Origin: JAWLFI01 sp964627995
GTDB lineage: Bacteria; Bacteroidota; Bacteroidia; Chitinophagales; Saprospiraceae
Assembly (NCBI GenBank): GCA_964627995.1
Contig: CAZVLN010000030.1
Location: 1-27,228 of the forward strand
Length of the DNA: 27,228 bases
Direction of reading: 5' to 3'
How positions within the stretch are numbered: the first letter of the stretch is position 1; the number at the start of each line of letters is the position of its first letter. Positions 1-7,831 of the stretch are shown piece by piece. The notes beneath the pieces are model-generated. The model did no database searches. It had not been told where the DNA came from and was given only the letters and a program-made list of their open reading frames with translations. The position numbers and the translations under genes were made by a program.

Positions 1-137
1 ATATCGCCGATCCGTTGATCGTTCGGGGATGGGCTCCCAAGCACTCATCCAAAGTAGTGAGAAATTTCTCAGCCGCTTGTTATTATGTCTATTATAGCTG
101 CGGGGCTAACTCTGTTCACACTCACAGATTACCGCAT
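1..137. other. Left edge, no supported gene
   Basis: No convincing coding region is visible here. A minus-strand ATG at 48-46 opens a frame of about 16 residues that runs off the window edge, and plus-strand frames end quickly. A perfect 14-bp palindrome, TGAGAAATTTCTCA, sits at 58-71. The terminator that follows implies that some transcription unit ends near here, but the unit itself is not recognisable. Confidence 0.4.
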
Positions 138-176
138 AAAAAAAACCCATACAGTCATATTGTATGAGGCTTTTTT
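138..176. terminator. Bidirectional Rho-independent terminator
   Basis: A stem CATACA (148-153) / TGTATG (161-166) with a 7-nt loop is flanked by an A-run at 138-145 and a T-run at 171-176, with CC/GG near the base. The flanking runs give U-tracts on both strands, so it could end plus-strand transcripts from the left edge and minus-strand transcripts from the 3594-607 operon. The stem is AT-rich and modest in strength. Confidence 0.55.
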
Positions 177-338
177 GAGTCCCAGAGATGAGGCTGTCCT
201 TATCCATCTGCTTTCATCTGCTGGCGTAACCGTGATACAACTCTTCGATTTCTTCGTAACATCGGACTCGGGGGAGATATCCCCGCCGGTTCGTGATTTT
301 TGAGATCTCTGCTTTGGAATCGGGCACATCTCCTCCCC

Positions 339-478
339 GCGTCAGGGATAGTAGGCAGGCGAAGCCGTCCGTCTCTGCTGCCTGCGCAGGCAGCAGGAAA
401 GGACCGTAGTGCCGCATAGCCCGACCCCGTCCCGAGGAGCGCCTCGCGCTCTCGAGGACGAGGGTGACGCCCAAAAAA
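339..478 (-). repeat. GC-rich dispersed intergenic repeat, copy A
   Basis: A GC-rich patch stands out from AT-rich flanks. Read on the minus strand it begins TTTTTTGGGCGTCACCC (478 end), passes through CGGGCTATGCGG and ends near CTATCCCTGACGC (339 end). It holds a perfect 22-bp palindrome at 375-396 made of CTGCTGCCTGC and its reverse complement. The copy at 9519-9696 has the same blocks in the same order: GCGT.A.GGAT at one end, ATAGCCCG and GACCCC in the middle, and GGG..ACGCCCAAAAAA at the other end. No protein is supported. I recall similar GC-rich elements from other Bacteroidota intergenic regions, but have not verified this. Confidence 0.55.
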
Positions 479-606
479 CTATATTGAAAATAGCCCTTAC
501 CCGAAAAAATACATGCATTTTTCGCCCTTGGATAACGGCAAATATTCAGCCTGCCTGTCTCGCATGATAGGGTAGGTTTTTATCTTTTACACTATACAAA
601 TAGGAA

Positions 607-1503
607 CTACTCCTTTATATCCGGCCGGCGAATCGTAAATACCCGACTCACATTAAATCCAAAATGAACTCCTCCTCCTCCCCAATCTCCAGTAGTTTCC
701 GTAATAAATCCCTTTTCAATCATAGAGGTAGAATTTGAAAAATGAAGCTGAAAAACATGGCCTCCCGTTTCTATATCTAAACCGATGGACAAAGAGTTAC
801 GAAACCCTGGCGCCAATTGATCGGGAAACACATAAATGTATTCTGCATTTAATGCCATTCGCTTTGTCAGTTTAATTCGCCCTGCCGCTCCTAAAGAAAA
901 AACATCATGAGCCTCTTGTTCTGTTTCTACTAGGTTGCGATGTACAAGAGTGGGACTGAGCTGTAAACTCAATGCTTCACTGAATTTCCGTCCGATAATT
1001 AACTGATGAGTATAAAACAATCGAGACGAAAAGTAATTTTCTCGCGCCGGATTTGGCCAGCGCGTAGTCTCTACCGCTAAACTACTTAAAATGGCAAGCG
1101 TAACGGGCATGACTTTAGCTCCAGAACTTTGCCGTAAAAGTCTGTATTTTAAAAACCCATCATAGGTTTTTTGAAAACTACTTCGCCCAACACCAACAGT
1201 AAGATTATCCGTAATTCCATAATCTCCTCCTATTCTTATACTGGCTGCGTCCAATCCAAAAAGCTCATAGAATCCTGAATTAATCATACCAAACCGATGA
1301 GAAATTTTAATATCCAGAACACCGGCAGAGGTGTTTTCTACTGAATGTAAGTTTATAACTCTATTCGCTTTAAAACTCGCAAAAGCATAATCAACTGTCT
1401 CCTCTTCTTCACCCAATAAAGAAAGTAAATCATCTTGTCCTACTACACTACCGCGATAGAAAAAGCTAAGTGATAGTAAGACAAACAATATTTTACTCTT
1501 CAT
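607..1503 (-). CDS. DUF5777-like outer-membrane beta-barrel protein
   Basis: A 298-residue protein with an N-terminal signal peptide (hydrophobic residues 4-16, likely cleaved before QDD near residue 23). After a short acidic stretch (LLGEEEE), the body is a series of alternating amphipathic strands such as IRIGGDYGITDNLTVGVGRS, ending in VSRVFTIRRPDIKE. This is typical of an outer-membrane barrel and resembles the Bacteroidota DUF5777 family. It is the last gene of a five-gene minus-strand operon, 5 bp after the YceI gene. The role is unknown. Its position next to c-type cytochromes and YceI suggests an envelope electron-transfer or lipid-carrier function. The family call is from memory of sequence style, not from a search. 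Confidence 0.6.
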   Translation of the reverse strand: MKSKILFVLLSLSFFYRGSVVGQDDLLSLLGEEEETVDYAFASFKANRVINLHSVENTSAGVLDIKISHRFGMINSGFYELFGLDAASIRIGGDYGITDNLTVGVGRSSFQKTYDGFLKYRLLRQSSGAKVMPVTLAILSSLAVETTRWPNPARENYFSSRLFYTHQLIIGRKFSEALSLQLSPTLVHRNLVETEQEAHDVFSLGAAGRIKLTKRMALNAEYIYVFPDQLAPGFRNSLSIGLDIETGGHVFQLHFSNSTSMIEKGFITETTGDWGGGGVHFGFNVSRVFTIRRPDIKE

Positions 1504-1508
1504 ATCCT

Positions 1509-2060
1509 TTATTTCAGCGGTTCTAAAGTGGCGTCTACAGTAATCTCCACTTCCTTGGCAATGTTATCTCGTACTACGCCGGGAATATCAATGTCATAGT
1601 CACTGACCGCTACCGTGAAAACAGAAGAAACCATTACATTTTCCTTTGTAAATTCTATAGTACCAGGAGCGGTAACTTCCTGATCTACTCCATGAATCGT
1701 TAAAGTCCCTTGAACTTCAACATCTTGCTTTCCTTTTTTCGCCGATAATTCCGTTGGGTTTATAATTTTTCCCTTGAATGTAGCCTTTGGAAATTTGTGG
1801 CTTTCCATATAGTTCTCATTGAAGTGCTCTTGCATGAGCGCTTTTTCAAATTGAAAGGCCTTAATCAAAACAGCAAATTCCATTCGCTGATCTTCAAAAT
1901 CTACCACACAGGTACTCGTTCCGTTGTGTGCTTCTATTTCCTCCATAGGAGTATCACTGAAAAAGGAAACTTGAGCTTCTCTTGTAAAATACTTTTGGGC
2001 TTCTACCGAAGTTATACTTCCTAAAAGAAGTAGAATACCACTTATTATTATAGTTTTCAT
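1509..2060 (-). CDS. YceI family periplasmic lipid-binding protein
   Basis: A 183-residue protein with a signal peptide (residues 1-21, cleavage after VEAQ). The rest is a YceI-like lipocalin barrel. It has the start of the fold at VSFFSDTPMEEIEAHN, the family-typical segment HFNENYMES near residues 79-87, GTLTIHGVDQEV around residues 117-128, and a closing VSDYDIDIPGVV segment. YceI-fold proteins bind long-chain isoprenoids or quinones in the periplasm. It is the fourth gene of the operon, 13 bp after the OB-fold gene and 5 bp before the barrel gene. A paralogue lies at 3758-4321 on the other strand. The two share QxHFNENYMES in aligned positions but have diverged strongly elsewhere. Confidence 0.85.
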   Translation of the reverse strand: MKTIIISGILLLLGSITSVEAQKYFTREAQVSFFSDTPMEEIEAHNGTSTCVVDFEDQRMEFAVLIKAFQFEKALMQEHFNENYMESHKFPKATFKGKIINPTELSAKKGKQDVEVQGTLTIHGVDQEVTAPGTIEFTKENVMVSSVFTVAVSDYDIDIPGVVRDNIAKEVEITVDATLEPLK

Positions 2061-2073
2061 ATCATTTTTGTTT

Positions 2074-2487
2074 TTATGAGTTCATTAAAATGCATCTTAC
2101 CAGCACGACATCCATAAGTTTGCCCGTGCAAATTCCCCGGACTGTAATCGTATCGCCTTCAGCGGGAATATTAGTTAGCTCACCAGCCTCAAATTCACAA
2201 ATAATGCCCGCCATCATATGATCTGTCTTTAATTGAATTGTGGATTTTTCTTGTTCTACATTTACGCGTTCTATCTTTCCGGTCACCTCTACCATCTCAT
2301 CCAGATATTTTTCATTGGCAGTTGATTCATCTTCTTCATAATCAGAAAAAAGTTCTTGCGCTGTAACTTGGGCAGTTACTTCTTCTGACATCAGATTCCT
2401 ATGTGGTTTGTTGTATTGTTGATATCCAATTAAACCTCCGATAAGGACAGCAATAAGAAGTACTATGAGAACATTTCTAATATTCAT
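2074..2487 (-). CDS. Membrane-anchored OB-fold (tRNA_anti-like) protein
   Basis: A 137-residue protein with one N-terminal membrane segment (about residues 6-22, IGGLIGYQQYNKPHR at its end) and a periplasmic part. Residues 40-137 read as an OB-fold: AQELFSDYEEDE, then LDEMVEVTGKIERVN, ICEFEAGELTNIPAEGD and TITVRGICTG. This fits the small 'tRNA_anti-like' OB-fold family common in Bacteroidota, which despite the name usually sits in the envelope and has no assigned activity. The gene lies between a cytochrome lipoprotein (4 bp upstream) and YceI (13 bp downstream), so it is probably part of the same envelope complex or pathway. No catalytic residues are evident. Confidence 0.65.
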   Translation of the reverse strand: MNIRNVLIVLLIAVLIGGLIGYQQYNKPHRNLMSEEVTAQVTAQELFSDYEEDESTANEKYLDEMVEVTGKIERVNVEQEKSTIQLKTDHMMAGIICEFEAGELTNIPAEGDTITVRGICTGKLMDVVLVRCILMNS

Positions 2488-2491
2488 TATC

Positions 2492-2848
2492 TTAGTTTTG
2501 CGGATAGCCGTTATCTATCCAGGATTCTATTTGTCGAATTTGACATTCGGGTATTTTGGGATTGCCTTGTGGCATAGCAGAGAAACCCGGATCGTGTCGA
2601 ATAGCGCCTAACAATTTTCCGTTCTCAACCTGAGTGACTACCTGCGAATATGTTTCTAGTTTTATATTTCCAAAATTGCTCGAAGCATTGTGGCATATCA
2701 TGCATTGGTTGTCCAGTATAAGTCGAATATCGCTATCGTAACTAACGTTATCCACATTACATGTTTCTCCGGCATACAATACCTCTTCCACATCATAATA
2801 ACATGAGCTAAAAAGTAAAATCACAACATTTAAGAGTATTATTCTCAT
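2492..2848 (-). CDS. Mono-heme c-type cytochrome lipoprotein
   Basis: A 118-residue protein with a lipoprotein signal (LLFSSC, lipidated Cys16). It has one c-type heme attachment motif, C49-M-I-C52-H53, inside ILDNQCMICHNASS. A candidate axial Met follows in FSAMPQGN, and the end is IRQIESWIDNGYPQN. The last part matches the pattern 'MP...I..WI..G' seen in the small cytochrome domains of secreted Bacteroidota and Planctomycete proteins. It is 5 bp downstream of the di-heme homologue and clearly related to that protein's second domain (both have a LLGAIR segment before the axial-Met region). Its expected place is on the envelope, passing electrons. The redox partner is unknown. Confidence 0.75.
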   Translation of the reverse strand: MRIILLNVVILLFSSCYYDVEEVLYAGETCNVDNVSYDSDIRLILDNQCMICHNASSNFGNIKLETYSQVVTQVENGKLLGAIRHDPGFSAMPQGNPKIPECQIRQIESWIDNGYPQN

Positions 2849-2853
2849 GATTC

Positions 2854-3594
2854 TTAATTATTTGGCATTCCATCGGCAATCCACCCTTCCATTTGACTAA
2901 TAGCGCAATCGCTAAGTTGTATACCTCCAAACGGCATATTAACATATCCTACTTCCCAGCGTATAGCGCCTAGTAAACGACCATTTTCACCCACTTTTAC
3001 TACTTCTTCATAGGTGTCTAATCTAATACCCGCAGATGGGGCCGCTTCATTGTGACAAGAAATACATCCACTCTCTAAAATCGTCTGTATTTCTACGCTG
3101 AATCGAATATTGTCTGTATTGCACTCCATATCGTAATCGCAACTATCATTTGTAGCACCCTGTAATATCCAATTTGAGACGAGCTGTATCTCTTCTTGAG
3201 AAAGCCTCTGAGAGGGCGGCGGCGGCATGCGATCATCTTCGTCATCGTCCGTTAATACTTCAAACAAGTCACTGTTGTCGAGACGTAAAGGAGTAACCAC
3301 ACCGGAATTCATAACTTGCTCATAAGTAGTCAGAATCACGCCATCTTGCGCACTCGCCTCATTATGGCATCCGCTGAAAGCGCAATTCGTTTGTAATAGA
3401 GGGAGAATATCGCGTTCAAAATAGATTTTCTCCGGATCACACGGATCATCCATGTCCATGGTATCAACATCCGTGGTATCCGGCGGATTCATAGTATCGT
3501 CAATATCATACACGGGATCGTGAACGCATGAAGGTATAAGCACAATCGCTAATACAATAAATACCAATAAGCTAATGGTTCCTAATCCTTTCAT
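2854..3594 (-). CDS. Di-domain c-type cytochrome lipoprotein with CX4CH and CXXCH hemes
   Basis: A 246-residue lipoprotein (lipobox LIPSC, Cys23) followed by an Asp/Thr/Met-rich linker (residues 26-54). Two small cytochrome domains are in tandem. The first uses the longer motif C71-AFSG-C76-H77, with a candidate axial Met in DDRMPPPP and a closing VSNWILQGA. The second uses the standard C177-I-S-C180-H181, with the candidate Met in YVNMPFGG and a closing MEGWIADGM. It is the first gene of the five-gene minus-strand operon. The start ATG at 3594 is consistent with the lipoprotein signal. It probably sits in the outer or inner membrane leaflet and relays electrons. Domain identity is clear, partner and pathway are inferred. 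Confidence 0.75.
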   Translation of the reverse strand: MKGLGTISLLVFIVLAIVLIPSCVHDPVYDIDDTMNPPDTTDVDTMDMDDPCDPEKIYFERDILPLLQTNCAFSGCHNEASAQDGVILTTYEQVMNSGVVTPLRLDNSDLFEVLTDDDEDDRMPPPPSQRLSQEEIQLVSNWILQGATNDSCDYDMECNTDNIRFSVEIQTILESGCISCHNEAAPSAGIRLDTYEEVVKVGENGRLLGAIRWEVGYVNMPFGGIQLSDCAISQMEGWIADGMPNN

Positions 3595-3615
3595 GCTACA
3601 AGTTTACGCATATTG

Positions 3616-3659
3616 TTACCCATTCATCCGCTTTTACCCATTTAAAGTGAATGAATGGG
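3616..3659. promoter_or_regulatory. Candidate operator in the divergent yceI/cytochrome promoter
   Basis: TTACCCATT occurs twice as a direct repeat, starting at 3616 and 3634 (18-bp period). In addition CCCATTCAT (3619-3627) is perfectly inverted at 3651-3659 as ATGAATGGG. This lies just before the start of the minus-strand cytochrome operon (3594) and upstream of the plus-strand yceI-kinase-regulator operon. LytTR regulators bind paired direct repeats, so the adjacent regulator at 7092-7826 is a natural candidate. The 18-bp period is shorter than the usual spacing of about 21-22 bp. Confidence 0.4.
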
Positions 3660-3713
3660 AATATATTACATTGGATGGGAAGCACAGCTCTGGTGCCGAA
3701 CAAAAACTATCTG

Positions 3714-3721
3714 TATATTTG
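3714..3721 (+). promoter_or_regulatory. Bacteroidota -7 box for the yceI-kinase-regulator operon
   Basis: TATATTTG at 3714-3721 matches TAnnTTTG exactly, 36 bp before the proposed TTG start at 3758. No clean -33 TTG is found at the usual spacing, so the call rests on the -7 box and its position. Confidence 0.4.
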
Positions 3722-3757
3722 TTTTTTGACGTACATAATCCTCTATATAACCTTATT

Positions 3758-4321
3758 TTGATATCAAAGAATTCTATCCTTTTTTGTTTTTCATTATTAG
3801 CTATAGGTAGTTTGACTCCATCTTTAGCACAATCATCCATAATAAATTTTAATGGTCGCGTAGACTTCTATTCGGATGCTCCTCAAGAACAAATACGCGC
3901 TGAATCTGAACAGCTAATCGGTGTAATCGACACCGTTCGCAAAACCTTTGCTTTTCAAGTACCAGTCAAAAGCTTTTTGGGATTCAATTCAGAATTACAG
4001 CGACAACATTTCAATGAAAACTACATGGAGTCTAATCGCTATCCTCAATTAAGTTACACAGGAAAAATTCTTGGGAATATATCTTATCATATCCCCGGCG
4101 AATATATTGTAAAATCAAAAGGCTCATTTCGCATTCATGGCATAGAAAAGGAAGAAATTATTGAAAATACGGTAACAATAAAAGAAAGCGGAATCTCTGT
4201 TTCATCAGATTTTTTCATACGCCTGGCAGATTATAATATACATATACCACGCATAGTACAGAAAAAAATAGCACCAAAAATATCAATTCGCATTCAAGCT
4301 AAAAATAGTAGTAGACCTTGA
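3758..4321 (+). CDS. YceI family protein, coupled to sensor kinase
   Basis: The frame is open from 3575, but that ATG would overlap the divergent cytochrome gene and has no signal peptide. The TTG at 3758 gives a proper one (SILFCFSLLAIGSLTPSLA, then QSS) and follows a -7 box, so I chose it; the mature protein is about 165 residues. The YceI barrel is seen in VDFYSDAPQEQIRAES, the hallmark QHFNENYMES, GSFRIHGIEKEE and a final LADYNIHIPRIV. The stop overlaps the kinase TTG start (TTGA at 4318-4321), implying translational coupling. This is a diverged paralogue of the protein at 1509-2060. In this context it may act as a ligand-carrying accessory to the sensor, which is inference. Confidence 0.75.
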   Translation: MISKNSILFCFSLLAIGSLTPSLAQSSIINFNGRVDFYSDAPQEQIRAESEQLIGVIDTVRKTFAFQVPVKSFLGFNSELQRQHFNENYMESNRYPQLSYTGKILGNISYHIPGEYIVKSKGSFRIHGIEKEEIIENTVTIKESGISVSSDFFIRLADYNIHIPRIVQKKIAPKISIRIQAKNSSRP

Positions 4322-7095
4322 ATCGCTTAACAATTGTTATTTTCTTATTCCTATTTACGGAAGTTTTAACTTCCCAGATAATAGAACTGCGCTATGACCT
4401 CCCCACCAAAGCTAAACAAAGTGAAATTTATGTTATTCATAAAGATCCACTTAGTGGTTTATTTTTGGGAACGAATCAGGGCCTTTTTTCTTTTGATGGT
4501 CGCGACTGGCAACATTTTCCTTTACCAGATTCTATTAAATCTCAAACGATCACTGCTATTGCCAGTTATGATTCTTTTCTGCTAATAGGTGTAAGCAATG
4601 GCAATTTACTCCTCTTTGATGGATATCGATTTAAATCCTATTTTGAACAAGTTCTTACAATATCAAATGAGATAAGAAAAATCGTTCCTACCCCAGAGGG
4701 CAATATACTCATCGCTAGTTATGGTGATGGTCTATATGTACTAAAGTCTGATTCCACTTATATACACTACAGTACTAATAGTGGATTACCCTCTGACGAC
4801 ATTTATGATGTGATATACTCTAATTCTGAAAAAATATGGTTAGCCACAGATCGAGGTATTGTAGGTTTACAAGAAGACCAAGAACTAGACATTGCCTTAA
4901 CTAACTCTTTAATGTTGCATTTGGTCAACGCCACTCAATCTTCTGGTCTTTTTTGGGGTGGTGATTATGATGGGAACATTTTTTCAATCAAATCCGATAA
5001 AAACGATACTATCTTCTCCCTTTCTTCTCCTCCTGTAGACCTTCATATAAATTCATCTAACGAAATATTTATTATCACTTCTGACACCTTATGGCATTCG
5101 TTTAAAGATGAACTCAATTCCTTCAATCTACTATATACAGACCCATCAGATCAGTGGACGTTGGCAGAAATGGATGATCAAAATCAATTATGGTTGATTA
5201 ATACCCGAGGTCAGCTCGTTGTTATCCCCACCCATCTTAATAAATATCTCCCTCCAACCCCACCAATACAATGCATGGCTGCTGCAGATTCCTTTATCTA
5301 TTTGGGAACGGAAAACGGCCTTTTTCAATACCTCCCAAGTTGGGACTCAATAATGACACATGCTTTATCCTCATCTAATATCCTTGATATTGAATGGATT
5401 CCCTCCCGCCGTGAACTCTGGTGCGCTACTTTTGGTCATGGAATATATGTGCTAAACGTAGATACGGGTCTTTTATATCATATTACTCAAGAAGATGGCC
5501 TCATTAATAATAATATACTCAATCTACGACAACATCATTCCTGGATGCTAGCGGCTACTTTGGGCGGACTATCAATTATGGACCTGGCTTCACATCAAAC
5601 ACTTCATGACGTGTATGACTCCATCCCACAGTCACAATATATTTATGATGCAGTTATAGATTCTAATCAAATGCTTTGGTTAGGTAAAGATCGCCGAGGA
5701 TTACGCCGAATCCATCCCAATGGTGAAATTGATTCCTTTTTGGGTCAATCAACAGTTTACCAAATATTACTGGATAGTTCAGCTATTTATTGTGCCACTC
5801 CTGATTCTGGCATACAATATCTCCATCTTGATTCCTTATGGAGTCGCCCTATTTTACAAAATCAAAATTGCCTGGCCTTAAGTGAAGATGGTTTTAAAAA
5901 CTTGTATTTTTTTTCTTCTAATGGCGTGTTTATCCACCATAGAAAAAAAGACTTTACAGTACCCTTTTATCCTCAATTTATGGGAAAAGAAGAATATCAA
6001 TACACACATGCCCATACATCAAATGATGACAATTATATTTGGTGGGCCTTAGGTTCTAGCCTTTATAAATACAAGGCACAAGAAAATATTTCTTTCCAGG
6101 TGGATCTTCAAATCTTATCTGCTTCTTTAGATGACCACCAGTTTTTCCGTCCTTTTGAAGAAATAGTTTCACCATTTTCAAAAAACACCTTTCGCATTCA
6201 ATACAAGGGTCACTGGATAAATGATCCGACCAAACTTACTTACAGGTACCGCATAGAAAATTATGATACAGATTGGCAATACAGTCAAGATCATAGTGCG
6301 GTTTACCCCAACCTTCCTCCTGGAAAATACACCTTTACTGTTCAAGCCGATTTAAACACGAACTTTAGTCAAGCCCGTACAGAAAGCATTCAATTTACTA
6401 TTGTACCTGCGCTATGGCAGCGCGGGTGGTTTCAAATAGCTATGAGCCTTTTATTAGGACTCTCAATTTTGGGGATTACCCGTTATTTCATTGTACGCAA
6501 TAAGAGAATAGAGGAATTAAAAGCTGCCCGTATACAGTCTGAACTCGAAACCATTAAAAGTCAAATTAATCCTCATTTTTTATTTAATAATTTCAATACC
6601 CTAATCAATATCGTAGAAGAAGATCCTATCGCAGCGGTCAACTATATAGAACAGCTATCCGATTTCTACCGCGATATGCTCCAGTATAGAAAAAATGATG
6701 TAATTTCTATTGAAGAAGAATTGAATATAGTAAAGCGCTACTTTTTCTTACTTAAACACCGCTTTGGTGACGCATTAGTTTACGAAATTAGTGGTCAACA
6801 AGATCCTAAAAATTATATTATACCCTTTAGTATTCAATTGCTGGTAGAAAATGCTGTAAAACACAATAAAGTAACTCAACTTAGTCCTTTAAGCATTGGT
6901 ATAATACTAGAGAACAATATGATAATTGTTCGTAATAATAAACAAAAATTAAATATTAAGCCTGCCTCTACCTCGTTTGGTTTAGAGTCGCTCAATAGCC
7001 AGTATATAAACATGAATGGAAAAAAACTAGATATCATAGAAACAAAAGAAATCTTTGAAGTCCGTATTCCTCTCATTAAAAATAAAGAATTATGA
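4318..7095 (+). CDS. Beta-propeller sensor histidine kinase, LytS/YehU type
   Basis: A 925-residue protein, TTG start, signal-like N-terminus. Residues about 25-620 are repeated beta-propeller blades of the two-component-regulator type (for example FLGTNQGLFSFDGRDW, IWLATDRGIVGL, IYLGTENGLFQY). Then comes a Y_Y_Y domain (YRYRIENYDTDWQY to PPGKYTFTVQA), one membrane segment (about 697-725) and a short coiled coil. The His_kinase domain has the phospho-accepting H753 in QINPHFLFNNFN and the ATP-binding N-box in LLVENAVKHN (about 841-850). It is predicted to sense a periplasmic ligand and phosphorylate the coupled LytTR regulator (ATGA overlap at 7092-7095). Unlike hybrid systems of this architecture, no receiver domain is fused. 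Its C-rich plus strand is unlike that of genes to the right. Confidence 0.88.
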   Translation: MNRLTIVIFLFLFTEVLTSQIIELRYDLPTKAKQSEIYVIHKDPLSGLFLGTNQGLFSFDGRDWQHFPLPDSIKSQTITAIASYDSFLLIGVSNGNLLLFDGYRFKSYFEQVLTISNEIRKIVPTPEGNILIASYGDGLYVLKSDSTYIHYSTNSGLPSDDIYDVIYSNSEKIWLATDRGIVGLQEDQELDIALTNSLMLHLVNATQSSGLFWGGDYDGNIFSIKSDKNDTIFSLSSPPVDLHINSSNEIFIITSDTLWHSFKDELNSFNLLYTDPSDQWTLAEMDDQNQLWLINTRGQLVVIPTHLNKYLPPTPPIQCMAAADSFIYLGTENGLFQYLPSWDSIMTHALSSSNILDIEWIPSRRELWCATFGHGIYVLNVDTGLLYHITQEDGLINNNILNLRQHHSWMLAATLGGLSIMDLASHQTLHDVYDSIPQSQYIYDAVIDSNQMLWLGKDRRGLRRIHPNGEIDSFLGQSTVYQILLDSSAIYCATPDSGIQYLHLDSLWSRPILQNQNCLALSEDGFKNLYFFSSNGVFIHHRKKDFTVPFYPQFMGKEEYQYTHAHTSNDDNYIWWALGSSLYKYKAQENISFQVDLQILSASLDDHQFFRPFEEIVSPFSKNTFRIQYKGHWINDPTKLTYRYRIENYDTDWQYSQDHSAVYPNLPPGKYTFTVQADLNTNFSQARTESIQFTIVPALWQRGWFQIAMSLLLGLSILGITRYFIVRNKRIEELKAARIQSELETIKSQINPHFLFNNFNTLINIVEEDPIAAVNYIEQLSDFYRDMLQYRKNDVISIEEELNIVKRYFFLLKHRFGDALVYEISGQQDPKNYIIPFSIQLLVENAVKHNKVTQLSPLSIGIILENNMIIVRNNKQKLNIKPASTSFGLESLNSQYINMNGKKLDIIETKEIFEVRIPLIKNKEL

Positions 7096-7826
7096 ATGTC
7101 GTTATCGTTGAGGATGAACTTCCTGCTGCTAAACGATTGAGACGCCTCATTCAACAAACAGATGGGGATGTTAATATCATAGCTGTTATTAACAGTTTGC
7201 AAGAAGCGCTTGATTACTTTGAGAATCCTCCTTCTATAGATCTCATCTTCCTCGATATTTCTTTAGGGGATGGCGATAGTTTTGAATTATTGGAAAAGCG
7301 AGATATAGACGCACCTATCATTTTTGCTACAGCCTATAATGATCGCAGTTTGGAGGCTTTTAAATATTTAACCGTTGATTACATTTTAAAACCTATAAAA
7401 AAAGAGGTGCTTACTCGTGCGATTTCTAAATATAAAACCCACTTTAACAAAAAGAAAGAAACTTCAGGTCAGCAGCCTATAGCTGGAAATCGCCATCTAA
7501 TAGAAATAAGAGGTCGCTTCACTGTTGTACCCTACAGTAAAGTTGCATACTACTTTATCTATAATCATCTTCCCTTTCTCATGACTTTTGAAGGAAAAAA
7601 ATATCCCGTATCCATGACTTTAGATGAGGTAGAAGAGACCTGTATAGATAATGATTATTTTCGTATCAACCGACAGTTTATTATACACCGTAAAGCGATA
7701 GATGAGTTAAAGCGCGCATCAAAAGCTCGTGTAGAAATTACCTTATCTCCTTCTCCGCCGAGTAACGAAAAACCTTGCAGCAGCACCCTTCGATCCCCGG
7801 ACTTCAAAAAATGGTTAGAAGGATAA
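7092..7826 (+). CDS. LytTR family response regulator
   Basis: A 244-residue protein. The receiver domain (residues 1-120) starts VVIVEDELPAAKRL, has the phosphorylatable Asp55 in LIFLDISLGDGD and the conserved Lys in YILKPIKKEV. The C-terminal LytTR DNA-binding domain (about 135-240) includes HLIEIRGRFTVVPYSKVAYY and FRINRQFIIHRKAIDEL. Its start overlaps the kinase stop by 4 bp, so the pair is surely co-made. Likely targets are its own operon and the divergent cytochrome operon, via the repeats at 3616-3659. It converges with ctaA, whose stop is 5 bp away, and no terminator is visible between them. Confidence 0.92.
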   Translation: MNVVIVEDELPAAKRLRRLIQQTDGDVNIIAVINSLQEALDYFENPPSIDLIFLDISLGDGDSFELLEKRDIDAPIIFATAYNDRSLEAFKYLTVDYILKPIKKEVLTRAISKYKTHFNKKKETSGQQPIAGNRHLIEIRGRFTVVPYSKVAYYFIYNHLPFLMTFEGKKYPVSMTLDEVEETCIDNDYFRINRQFIIHRKAIDELKRASKARVEITLSPSPPSNEKPCSSTLRSPDFKKWLEG

Positions 7827-7831
7827 GAATC

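Noticed and set aside
2748..2756. Perfect DnaA-box consensus TTATCCACA
   Set aside because: It is a single copy inside the coding sequence of the mono-heme cytochrome lipoprotein, away from the AT-rich region, and a 9-mer is expected by chance in 27 kb at low but real frequency.
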